Source: Loxodes magnus (Eukaryota > Ciliophora > Karyorelictea > Loxodida > Loxodidae). From it: DNA of 64,000 bases. Below are positions 50,653 through 61,599 of the stretch, piece after piece. The notes beneath the pieces were generated by a model. It was not told the origin of the DNA, ran no database searches, and saw only the letters and a list, made by a program, of their open reading frames with translations. Position numbers and translations under genes: made by a program. The stretch is taken from positions 186,001 to 250,000 of the forward strand of contig CAMPDV010000258.1 of the NCBI GenBank assembly GCA_946699065.1, given 5' to 3'. Each line of letters opens with the position of its first letter. Position 1 is the first letter of the stretch.

Positions 50653-50968
50653 ATAATTAAAAAGATGGTGGGAGCTGAGATTGACCTTCTGAATCATACT
50701 TTCTGGTTTTATGGCTAGGAACAAGTTCCTTTCCTGTCGCTGAGAAAGTCCCTGGTCAAAGTCAACCTTTGCAAGGGAACGCCTGCCTCTTGATTATCCA
50801 CTCCTGGTAGGGGCTTGAAGCCTGGCTGCCCATAGCGATGGAGCTCCCTGGCAGCTGCTTTTCGAAAGCAACAGGATATCACCATTATCCCATGAAGGGA
50901 GTGTTGGGGTCGTTAAACTGCAAGAAGTTGCAGTCCAAAAACTCTTTTAGTTTAAAATTAATTAATTA
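50653..50968 (+). mobile_element. GC-rich, hairpin-rich insertion with 10-bp target duplication
   Basis: ATTATCATTT is duplicated at 50,643-50,652 and 50,969-50,978, and T1 has the single empty site. Inside AT-rich borders lies a core of about 280 bp with roughly half G+C, unlike anything else in the window except tRNAs. It is full of potential hairpins: GGAACAAGTTCC, GGCTTGAAGCC, TGCTTTTCGAAAGCA, ACTGCAAGAAGTTGCAGT, and a longer-range TTGACC/GGTCAA pair. It ends CCAAAAACTCTTTTAG. It could be a retrocopied structured RNA or a small transposon. I compared it mentally with SRP, RNase P/MRP, snRNA and group I intron landmarks and saw no convincing match. Confidence 0.7.
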
Positions 50969-51429
50969 ATTATCATTTCTCCTTTATTATCTCACTTATC
51001 CCTTTTTTTAAAGATATAAATCTAGATTCTTAGCTTAGCTTTAGTATCTTCATTCGATAAATTTCTCTATATAGTTATAATATTAGAATATAGAGAGTGA
51101 GGATAATTTTATAAAATGCAGGTGTATTTTTATTTAATGAAAAAGTCGAAGAATTTAAAGAAAGAATCCTATAATTTAAGGAAATTATCCAATCCAATCC
51201 TATCTAATCTTATCTTTAAAACCATTGTATATTAAACTGAAATAAATACTCAGTTTATAGCTCAAGAGACTTATAATGAGAAATAAATTCTCAATTACAT
51301 TAGATAATTTACTTTCTTTCTATTTTCTAAGTTAAGCAAGAGAATAAAAATTTCCTCACTTTAATTCCTTCTAATTATATACCTTACTTAACTAAGTAAA
51401 GCTTAAGATAAAATAAGATTTTTATAAAA

Positions 51430-51789
51430 CCTAGTAGCCTCCAAGTATCAATGTTAAAGGTTGGTACTTTATGTTTAAAAGGTAGAAATAATTGAAAGGA
51501 TTTTAATTAGTTTTTGAAGGAAAAATTATTTGAATAGCTAAGTCAAATAAATACAAAGTTAAGTTATCTCTTTAGAACTATTTTATTACAAGGTAATTAA
51601 GATACTTTTTATATAATTCAATCATTTGAAGATAAAAAAGAAGAACAAATTATCAAATTTTTCTTATTTGATGGAACTAAAAAGCGTGATATATCAAGAA
51701 GATAAAAGCTCTCTGCTAGTTCATGCTTGAAGAAAAAGATAAATAAGTATTAAGATTAATAACTTATTGATGCTTGCAAGAGAAGTTAC
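51430..51789 (+). CDS. Unknown gene, T2 copy of 36,564
   Basis: It has the same 120-codon frame as the T1 copy without indels. Differences include silent changes and NW to DG in one place. An in-frame ATG is present near the start (QVSMLK) in this copy only. Confidence 0.4.
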
Positions 51790-51942
51790 TAAATATCTAT
51801 CTTCTCTTTTTTATCTAACTAATGTAATTTCCATATCAACTAAAAGATTAATTATTAGTTTAATAAATATAGCCATGCTAACTCTAACGATTTGTTCTAT
51901 TCTTTAAAATCTAAAAATTAAATAAAAATTTGTATTGAAAAA

Positions 51943-52015
51943 TGCGGTTTGTGAGGATCGAACTCACGACCTTCAGATTATGAGACTGACGCGCTACCGA
52001 CTGCGCTAAAACCGC
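51943..52015 (-). tRNA. tRNA-Met(CAT), elongator, block T2
   Basis: It is identical to 37,077-37,149. Confidence 0.93.
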
Positions 52016-52549
52016 TTTATAAAATTAGAATCCAATCTTATTTAACTAGAAAAATAGCTAAAAATTTAATTAGATGCTTAGAAATATTTTAAAGCTAATT
52101 AATTTATAAAGGTACTAAATTGATTTCTCTTATGGACTTCATAAATTGTTTCCCTAATTTAAAGCCAACTAAATAAATGAACAGCTCATTTAATATTAAT
52201 ATTACATTAAGAGCTTTTAATTTTGTTTTCTTTTTACTTTCAAATAAAAACTCTTTAAATTTTAGAAAATAGAGCTTTTTATCTTCATAAAGAGAAATTT
52301 TTTTATAATAAGCTTTAAGTATATTTAAGAGCTTTTAATTGAATTCTCACTTATCCTTTTATTTGATATGATTAGCTACATCTATTCTCTTTTCAATCTA
52401 TTTCAAATGTACTTAGCTAATATAGTCATACTTAAGATCCCACAATTTATAATCTAATCTACTCTTTTATTTGAATTCTTTCTAATTATTCATATTACTA
52501 AAAAATCAAAGATAATTAATTTGTTTTGGCTATAGCCACAAAACCTTTA

Positions 52550-52852
52550 ATGCTAGATTTAATAAGTATATATTAAAGAAATTCGGAGAAGATTAAAATT
52601 TATAAGTAGCGAACTATTAAAAGAATTAGCAGCTAGCTTCTAATAGAATTGATCAATATTATATTCATAAAAAATAATAAAATATTAGGATAAAAAATTG
52701 AATAAGAAGAGTTTCCTATATAATTTAACAATAATTAAGTCTAGAAAATAAATAGAAATCTAATAGCATTTTATTTAAATTCCAGATGCAAAAAATTCTA
52801 ATAAATGCTTAGTTAAGTCTTCTTTTATAAATATTATAGATTATTAATCATT
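52550..52852 (+). pseudogene. Unknown gene, T2 copy of 37,684, decayed
   Basis: The frame follows the T1 copy from MLDLISIYQ, with one inserted codon, for about 100 codons. A one-base insertion near 52,852 and later indels then disrupt it. Confidence 0.38.
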
Positions 52853-53060
52853 TGCTTTTAAAATAAAAATAAGAGGATAAATAGATAATTCCTAGGAAAT
52901 TTTTAAAACTATTGTTAAGTTAATTGAAGTCTTAGAATCTTTTAGATTTGATATTAAAATATCATTAAAGAAAAAAGCTTTACAAGTTATCAAATTAATT
53001 TTAATTAACTAGAATAAGATAAATTTGAAAAATGTGTTAGTCAAAACTTGTTGAAGACTA

Positions 53061-54994
53061 AAAAGAAAATTACTAAAGAGTTAAAATTAAAAAGAATAGA
53101 GCAGCTAATTTGATAACTAGATGGATTTGATTTAATAGGTAGTTTTAGTTTTTTAAAGGTAATAAAATTAAAAATATTAAAGGAGATACTTAATTTTAAT
53201 AGTGATAAGTTTTAACTTTTTATTCTTTAAAAAGGAATTTATATATTTCTTAAGAAATACATAAATTAAGAAATTAGACTGTATTTTCAAAAGAGTCTGC
53301 TTTAATAAAACAATAAATAAAAATTTTAAAAAGTTAGTAGTTTATACCTAAGTTTAGCTTTATTAAGTTCAAAATAAAATACTTGAAGGAAATGTAAATT
53401 CAAGCAGAATGAAAATCATAGCCAATATATATACCTAGTTAAAATAATTCCTTAGTTATAAAAATTATTTAGAATGTCAGATAACTCATAAAAAGGATTT
53501 AAATAGTCATTATTTTTAAAATTATATAAGTCAAATATGAAAATTATATAATAAATCTTTAAAAATTTCTTAGTACTTTTTAATTTTAATTTAAGCATGA
53601 AAACTTTAAGGGTAAAAAGTAAAATAAAATACAGAGTTTTTCTGCATTTTATTCTTCATAAATTTTTTAATTAAGAACTTTTGGATCTAATTTATTAAAA
53701 TAAAACCCAAAAAGATATAATGAGAGATTTTAGATTAAATAGTTAATAATAGCTAATAAATTTATTAAATATTAACTAAATAAATATAACTTACTAAGCC
53801 TTTATAATTAATTATAACCAGTTCTTATATGATTTAGTAAACTTAATTTCTTGATGAATTTCTTTCTTTTATGAATTAAAGATATAGTAAAATTTTTATT
53901 CGCCAAATATAAAAATTAGTGCTTTAATAAAGTTATTATTATTACATGCTGATATGTCCTAAAACTTCAATTATATTTTATCTTTGATGCATTCTTTATA
54001 TAATAGAACATGGTTATCTAGAGAAGAGAAAAGAAAGAGATATTAAAGACTGAAAATTACTAATAAGGATGAAAAATAGAATTAATAAAGCAGTTTTAAG
54101 GATATCTAAAGAGATTTAGAATGAGTTAACTTGCTTTAGAATCATAAAAACTTTAAATAAAATAAATAAACTAAAACTAAATAAACAAAAGAAAACTATT
54201 AATAATACCCATTCAGCTAGACAACTGATTTTTATGAATCTAAAAAGGAAGAAAAATCTAAAAAAAATTAATAAGCTTGGGCTAAATAATATAATTATGA
54301 AACAATTTAATGTTTAGAAAATTAGCTTTCTTATGAAATTAAGTGCTTAATAATTAACCTCTTACTATATTAAACTGAAATAGTAAAGATAAATCTCAAT
54401 TCAATTGCAACTAAAAAATAATTAAATTCTAAAAAATAAAAAAAACTAGGTTTAAAAATAAAAATTTCAAATTATAAGAATCAACTTGAAATTTTAGTTA
54501 CCAAAAGCGAGATAAAGGAACTGCTTTAAAAATAGAACTTTATAAGTTTTGATTAATTAATTTCAATTATTTTGAGAAGACTTTCGTATGTTGTAGGAAA
54601 TTCATATAAATAATCTCTTTTGTAAAATTTCTCATCTACTTAAATATAAAATTTTCATAAACATAATAAAATATAAGAAATATACCTTTAAATGAATTTA
54701 AAATAAATAAAAAATAGCTGATTTGATCTATTTCATTAAGTAATTAATAACTTAGTTAGATAATTTTTTAAATAATAATAAGATTCTTCATCGTAGCCTA
54801 TAATCCAAAGAGAAAAAGAAAATTATTTCACTTTAATTTTTGAAATATATCTAGAATCCTGGACTAACTTATTGAAAATTTCATTGTATTTTTATAATAA
54901 ATTTACGTTAATGTAATCGTTTTCAAAATTATAATTGAAACATAGTTATTTTATGATATTAGTAAAATAAGAGTAAAATAATAAAATTTCTACG
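53061..54994. other. AT-rich stretch, one weak coding candidate
   Basis: Around 54,008-54,330 one plus-strand frame gives a Lys/Arg-rich peptide (for example EHGYLEKRKERDIKDWKLLI) that might be an exon. No second copy exists to test it. The remainder is AT-rich, and its right end is the 3' region of the RING gene. Confidence 0.3.
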
Positions 54995-57900
54995 TCACTT
55001 TCGAGCTTCTCAATTTGCAGCTATTTTGAAAAATAAATACAACCTATATTTAGCTTATATTACATTCTTTCATAGATAAATATACTGCCTTTATATTTAG
55101 ATAGATTTATTTTACAACCTTAAGATTTCTAAAATCTTACATTCTGGAATTTTATATTCTCACCCCCTAAAATAAAAATAGACATACAAGCTTTTTTACA
55201 TTTCTTACTTTCTTATTGGATTTTAAATATTTACCATCTAACTTTTTAACTTATTACATTCTCTGTTTAAACTTTACATTCTATTTTCATAAAATAAGTT
55301 ACTTTCTGATAAATTAATAACGCACTCCCTAAGATTAAATAACTTACACTCTGAAAATATAATGCATTCTAGATCTTATACCCTTACAACCTTTTTAGGT
55401 ATAATCTTACTTTCTTATACTTATTATATTAGTATCTATTTAGTAAATTATCTTACTTTCTTTTAATAATTAAAGGCTTACGATCTTATAAGCTTTTATA
55501 AATTACCTATATAAATTACTTAATTATTTTACTATCTAGTCGTTTATTTAAATTGTCTTACAGTCTTAATTTATTTTAAAATATTATACTATCTAGACAT
55601 TTTTTAAATCATCTTACATTCTTTATTTAATTAAAGCTCTACATCCCACTTAGATATTTTAATGTTTTTCTATTTTTATAATTTAAAAAGCATTACTATC
55701 TATTTTTTTAATTGAATATCTTACTTTCTAATGATGAAATATCCCACTTTCTAAAAATAAATTAAGAATCTTACTTTCTAATTTATACTTATAAAAGTAC
55801 TTTCTAATGATGAAATATCCCACTTTCTAAAAATAAAATTAAGAATCTTACCCACTATATAAGACTTAAAATAGATGCCTTTTATAAAATATAAAAATAT
55901 CCTACATTCTAATAGTAATTATAGCATCTTACTATCTTATTATTATTTTAATTCTTACTTTTCACATAATTTTATTATATCTTATATTCTTGATATGTCG
56001 TATTTACTTACCACCTACTATATCAAACAAAGTTACCACCTTTAGCAGATAGTGTATCTTACAAGCTTGAAATTTAAATTTCTTACTACCTGGATGTTAT
56101 ATATTATTAGTACATTCTGGATTTATATTAAATGGCATACAATCTTGCATTACTTTTAAATTTTATTACTATCTTAAATTTATTTATTGAAGCTTACTTT
56201 CTAAATTAACAATAAAGAATTTTACGTTCTGATTTCTTTTAAGCTTTCTTACAAACTAGAAAGAAATAAAAAATTACCAAAGTCTGTGTTTTTTAAATTA
56301 ATTACTCTCTTGAAATAATTTTATATATTTTACATGCTATAGCTATTTATATTACTTACAGCCTAGTTTATTTCTTTAAAATAGTTACACTCTTTATTTA
56401 TTTAAAGTTTGTTACGGACTAATATTTCAATTTCTTACAACCTAATTTTATTCTTTAATAGGCTTACATCCTATAATAATAAAGAGTCTTACGATCTATG
56501 TATAATAGAAGGTTTTTACTTTCTAAATATTGCTCAAATATTACAATCTATTTGTGTACTAAAATGCTCTACATGCTTCTTTTACTTCTAAATTTCTTAC
56601 GATCTTTTAGGAGTTTAAATGCTATACGAGCTGCTTTTTATCTTAAATATCATACGAGCTAGTTATAATTTAAAATTGTTTACAGGCTAATTTTTATTTA
56701 AGTGACTTACGTTCTAAAAAATGAGTTATATAATGTACAATCTTGTGTGCTTTATAATGATTTACTTCCTAAATAATAAAAGATTTATTACAAGCTTCTT
56801 AGCATATTGATTATCATACAATCCTCTTTATATTGAAAATATTTTACAGTCTGTTAATATAATTAAAATGACTTACATTAGACTTAATTCTGATTCTTTC
56901 ATTCCACTTATATATTTAAGCTGTCTTACAGGCTTTTTTATATTATAATATATTACGTTCTTGAAATATATTAAACGCTATACAGACTTGTATAAATTAA
57001 AAATATCTAACATACTAAATGACTTTAGTACAGTTACTATCTTTATATTTCATGATCTAGTTACGATCTATTTTATTTCTTACTTCCTATGCTTAAACAT
57101 TACTACCTATATACGTATTTATTTACTTCCTATTTTATTTAAAATAATTAAATTTCTTACCACCTTATATTATAATTTTACCACCTATAGTAAGTTTATT
57201 GTACAAGCTATTTCGCTTGCTTTTTACCTTCTATTTTATAAGTTAATTTATCTACCACCTATAGTTTAATTAGATTACAAGGATCTTTATTATTATTCTT
57301 ACGACCTTTGCTTTTTAATATTTTACACTCTTTACTTAGTTTAATACAAACTATATCTAAGATTTAACATTCTTTTTTTATCTGCTTACTCTCTATATTT
57401 TAATTATGTACATGCTGTTGTAATTCTATTTACTGCCTTGTTCATTTTGATAGAATTTACATGCTAATCTTTAAATTTTTTACCACCTTTATATTTAAAT
57501 AATTACCGCCTTTATTAGATTAAATATCTCTTACATACTTTATTTCAATTCTTTTACTTGCTGCATTTAAAAAATTAGACTCTTAAATTCAAGACTGATA
57601 TTATTATTCTCCTCTTTTTCAAATTAGTTGAAGATCTATAAGTTTTACAATTCTTTTCCGTTAAGATTCAACTTTTAAAACTCTTGCTAGATTTCGAATT
57701 ATTCTTCTATTTTTTTCTTAGCTTGTTCTATTGTGCTAATCAGATCTATTTATATTTTAATTGTCCCTCCATTTTTTGTGCTAATATCTATGTCTTTAAT
57801 TTCTTTTATTTATAACTAATACATCATAAAGTTTCTTATATGCTCTTAAATAGTTTCTGCTTAATTATTGTAGTGGAATATTTAAAACATTTACTTCTAG

Positions 57901-58613
57901 TATTTGTTCTTTTAATATAGATCAGATATATTTTTAACAAATTCAATAAACTCTCTTATTATCTAGTAGTTCTAAGAATCATACTAACTTAGTATGCTTT
58001 TTATAGTTTCTAAATGCTATCTTTGTTCAGTAAACTTTTAATGGATTTCTTATTCATCTTTTTCTATTTGTCAGAGTCTTTATTGCTAAATCTACTAGAT
58101 CAAGTTTATCATAGCCTAGGAGCTATCATTTATTTCATACTTATATCTCTAAATTTCATACAAAGCCTTTTAGTATTCTTCGTTAAGCTTTTTTAAGCTT
58201 TCCGATAGAGATTCATCTAAAGTAACTTGCTATTCTTGCGCTTTTTTGAACTGATTTTACTTAATCTAATCTATTGCTTCTTCTGCTATTACTATATTAT
58301 GACTTTTATGCTATTATGAAAAAGCACATAAATGACATATTAGTTAAAACTCACTTTTGCATAATAAACTTTTAGGATAATTATGCATCTAGCAAATATC
58401 GCTTTAATTTGATTGCTATCCTGGAATAAATGCTAGTTCTAGATCATAAGGACTTTGCTTAGTAATTTATTAGCATCAAGGACAAATTATCTAATTCTTC
58501 TACTATTCTAGCTATAGAGTGCATTCAAAGCACATTATATGCTCACAGTTTAGTTTCTTAGGCAAGTTTCTTCCTTTATTGAACTCTTTGCTACAATTAA
58601 AGCAAGAATTCAT
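54995..58613 (-). CDS. RING / B-box / coiled-coil / ubiquitin-like / zinc-ribbon protein with ~93 micro-exons
   Basis: Exon 1 (57,581-58,613, 1,033 nt) encodes 344 residues plus one base. A RING finger spans residues 4-47 (C4, C7, C23, H25, C28, C31, C44, C47, with CPWC where W is TGA). A type-2 B-box spans 74-105 (CxxH-x7-CxxE-x4-CxxC-x5-HxxH). Coiled coil covers ~115-260, and a ubiquitin-like domain lies at ~282-344 (GGTIKIQI...NGKEL). This is a TRIM-like E3 ubiquitin-ligase layout. The remaining ~106 residues come from about 93 exons of 3 nt (five of 6 nt) at 55,021-57,580 and a last 26-nt exon ending in TGA at 54,995. Joined in phase 1 they read TICGACTQKFQCHPCEACGG, later RCFQCSQNFVQQNNQCTCGD, and finally ETWECCKCSANWEARK, all zinc-ribbon-like. 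Two in-frame ATGs lie upstream (58,622 and 58,637) and could be alternative starts. Confidence 0.82.
55021..57580 (-). other. Micro-exon array: ~94 tiny introns around single-codon-length exons
   Basis: On the minus strand the unit is intron-AG, three bases, GTA-intron, repeated every ~17-80 bases for 2.56 kb. On the plus strand it appears as TTAC-NNN-CT. Typical introns are 15-30 nt; the longest, near 55,935-56,008, is about 76 nt. All introns fall in phase 1, because every micro-exon is 3 or 6 nt. The 294 micro-exon bases plus one base from exon 1 and 26 from the last exon total 321, exactly 107 codons including TGA. The triplets are much richer in G and C than the introns. Most donors are GTA; a few are GTG, GTT or GC. 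Identity as spliceosomal introns rather than DNA-level excised segments is inferred from the GT-AG boundaries shared with the 16-17-nt introns of the channel gene. Confidence 0.85.
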
Positions 58614-58655
58614 TTGCTGCATTTATTATTTTAGCATACTCTCTTTTAAGCATAA

Positions 58656-58682
58656 TTAGGGAGTTTAACTTAAACTCCCTAA
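58656..58682. repeat. Perfect 13-bp inverted repeat upstream of the RING gene
   Basis: The arms TTAGGGAGTTTAA and TTAAACTCCCTAA flank a single C, between the RING gene and its upstream neighbour. It may be a hairpin in a leader or 3' end, a dimeric protein-binding site, or a trace of a small mobile element. Confidence 0.6.
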
Positions 58683-58796
58683 GGTTTAAGGAAAATTATA
58701 AAATAATAAAAATGAATAAAGAAATAGGATTTATAGCTTATTAGACCAAATCTAAGCTAAAAGTACTTTTATATTATAACTTTAAAAGAAAACCAT

Positions 58797-59315
58797 TTAG
58801 AGCAAAAATTTCTCCTTCCCTTTAAAATCATTTTCAAATAAATTCTGCAAGTCATGTATTCTCATTACTAAGCTAGCAACTTGCTTATCTTCTAACTTTA
58901 AGTAATAGTTCATTTCATTTAGAGCTTGAAGCTTATGGACTTTAATAAGTTTAATCTATTACATAGTTAATTAAAATAAATTGATAGTTAAATTATACAA
59001 ATAAAAATTATTCTTTAAGACAAATATAAGAAAGATAAATCTGGGAAATCTCTTTAAAGTAACTTATAGCCAAAACGATAATCACTGCTACTTAAGGATA
59101 GCTGATAAAGCTCATAATTTTTTAAGATAGAAAGAAGTTAACTAAGTATTAATTAGATGGATGCTGATTTTTAATTTTTAAACTGCTTAAATAATTGTAG
59201 GCTTCTAATTTTCATGCTAGATAAAGTTTCGAAATGAGGGTAGTAATTTAAATAATTCTAGAGTCTTATTAATATTATGAGGTTTTCTCTATTGAAAGTT
59301 TCTGTATACTTAGTG
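58797..59315 (-). CDS. Probable gene upstream of the RING gene, unknown
   Basis: One frame of 173 codons is coding-like throughout, from RNFQQRKPHNINKTLELFKL near its 5' end to KLEDKQVASLVMRIHDLQNL and FENDFKGKEKF near its 3' end. TGA occurs as Trp. No ATG is visible at the 5' limit, so an upstream exon or a different start is likely. The stop is also unclear, and both ends are nominal. It lies on the same strand as the RING gene, with ~180 bases between them. Confidence 0.4.
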
Positions 59316-59361
59316 AAAAGATATTAATAGGTATAAAAGTAGTTGTAAGCAATGTTTATAA

Positions 59362-59445
59362 GCATGTGTGGCCGAGCGGTCCAAGGCGCTAGACTCAAGT
59401 TCTAGTGGGAGAAATCCCGCGTGAGTTCAAATCTCACCGCATGCA
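59362..59445 (+). tRNA. tRNA-Leu(CAA), fourth copy
   Basis: It has the same 84-nt sequence and fold as 5,527-5,610, but lies outside the duplicated blocks and near another GTPase fragment, hinting at an older duplication of the tRNA-GTPase pair. Confidence 0.95.
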
Positions 59446-60439
59446 TTTTATACATATTATTAAAATTAAATTTAAAGCTTATAATAATTATGCTTTATTA
59501 CAATAAACATATATGATGTAAAAGGCAAATTTTAGAATTATGATTTTTTGCTTCATATCTTAATATTTTTATATCAAGGCTTATTAAAAATTACTCTTCA
59601 TAGTTTCTCATTTCTATATGCTTTATTTAAATCTCAAAGTATCTAAATTTTATTATTTTATATACTTTTTATCTTTTTTTAAACATAATTGATTTGAAGA
59701 AGAGCTGTATATTTCAAACTAAAGCACTTTAGAGTGCAAAAATTCTTTAATTATTCTCCTAAAGCGACTCAGATAAACTTCTTCTATTCCCGCTTATTTT
59801 TAACCTTTTTTATAAAATAAATTTTTGATTGCTAATGAATTATAAAAGTTTGATATATGTCTCTTAATTGAACAAAATCAATTATCTTTTATTCCAACTA
59901 CATTTAAATTAAACAAATATATCTTTTTATATTATATACTTAAATTAATTTTATCTGGGATATTCTTAATCTAATTATTTAACCATATTATTACTAATAA
60001 AGCTCTTAAATTATTAATCAAAATATATTTCATATATTAGTCCTTAAATAAAGCGAAATAGCTATTTTTTCTTAAAATTAGTGGTAATTAAAATTAGAAA
60101 AGTTCTTTAAAATTTGTTATTATTATCTTAGTTTTTTTATAAGTTAGGAGTAATTTTTTAATTTGATTATTTATTAAGTTTTCTATATCTTACCTAAAAT
60201 AATTTTAGCTTTGATATATTCCTTTTATTATTACTTAATTTATTCCTATTTTATAAACATTTAGTTTTATTTTATTTCTGCTGTTTGAATTGATATTTCT
60301 ATAAACTTTTATTTATAGATATCGTTTCTTTCAAGATAGAATATTATATAGCTATAAGAGGAAAATAAATAACTAAAATAATATAAATAAAATAGAGATA
60401 TAGCTATTAATCATAATAGATCAGATTAAATATTACTAT
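59446..60439. other. AT-rich spacer, nothing recognised
   Basis: No RNA gene and no mixed-composition frame was found. Confidence 0.4.
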
Positions 60440-61470
60440 CAACTGTTTTTAATTAGCATCTCCTTTAGATACTCAAAAATTTATAGAAAGTGATGGATTT
60501 TGTAGTTAAGCAAGCAATTTATCTAGTTAATCAGCAACTGAAAAAGAAGAAAAGAAGCTCCTTTAATTTAGTTTATTGATACTCCTGGATTTAGTGGTAT
60601 TGAAGAAAATGATAAAGAAGTAATAACTTAAATTAGTAATTGCTTAAGCTAACTTAATGAGGGAATAAGCATCGTACTTTTATGTATTTCAGCAGAGAGA
60701 GAAAATATACCTTAAAACTTTAGTTGAAACATGATACAGTTAGAAGAAGTTTTAAATAGATGTAACATCAAATATGTAAAAGTATGCTTCACTAAAATGG
60801 ACATGCTTTCTTAATAAGAAAGCTATAACATTTTTTAGACTCTTGTCTAATAAATGTTCACAACTATTTAGTAAATTATGAGTGTAAAAGTTAGCTAAAA
60901 AATAATATTTTATAAGCATAAATTAGAAGATGATGGACTAGATTAATTGCTATAAGAAATGATAAGCTTCTATGAACAGAGTTAAGCCATATTAAAAATG
61001 TTTATATTTACTCATAAAATACCATAATATTCGAATTATAAAAGTAGAAATAAAATTAGACAAAGAAGTTTAGACAAAATTATAACGCTAATAAGTAAGA
61101 AGAAAGTAAAGAATATTTAGATTTGAAATTATAAATGAAAGAACTATTTGATATATAGAGTAAAACAGACTATGTTAAATAAATCTAATAGTCTCCACTA
61201 ACTATTACTTTGGAGTAGATTCAATAAAGAGTAGAAAAGTTTTAACAAGAAACTAATAAATTGAGGTGCAACAGGTAAACTGATTGAGAAATCCAAAACG
61301 AGAGTTCTTAATAATTAGAAGATGAGTTTAGAAGTATAAAAATTTATAGGAATGAGAATTGTAATTCTATATATAGCTAGAAAAGTAAATTAAATACATT
61401 TCTAAATCTTATATAACGAACAATGCTAGCAATTATTACGACTGAAAGAAAAAAACAAATTAAGATATTT
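60440..61470 (+). pseudogene. AIG1-type GTPase, decayed fourth copy
   Basis: Homology to 6,600-7,607 begins after the P-loop, which is not recognisable. The DTPGF and TKMD region is nearly identical to the intact copies. The middle (about 60,960-61,070) is diverged, and indels occur in the coiled-coil part. The equivalent of the stop TGA remains near 61,441. The patchwork of identical and diverged segments suggests gene conversion with an intact copy. Confidence 0.72.
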
Positions 61471-61599
61471 TGATTTATTTTAGATATTAAACGACCTTAC
61501 TAAATATATCCCATACTGCTTTAGTCAAATTTTAATTTGAATTATTCTTTTATAAAAACCAAACATCGAAGATTTAGACTTCAAGTCTTTGTATATGTT

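Larger units (their letters stand above)
46880..53060 (+). repeat. Segmental duplication block T2
   Basis: This is a direct copy of T1 with two extra insertions at 50,068-50,585 and 50,653-50,968. Homology ends near 53,060, where T1 is cut by a mobile-element fragment. Confidence 0.85.

Noticed and set aside
50653-50968. SRP RNA, RNase P/MRP RNA, spliceosomal snRNA or group I intron
   Set aside because: Isolated look-alike words (GAAAGTCCC, GGGAG-CTGAG) are present, but the required partner motifs and order are absent.
55000-57560. Plus-strand open frames across the array (for example 56,409-56,591 and 56,961-57,269)
   Set aside because: They are antisense shadows of the micro-exon array; their composition follows the introns, and no motif is kept.
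58014-58196. Plus-strand frame inside the RING gene
   Set aside because: It is the antisense of the coiled-coil coding region.
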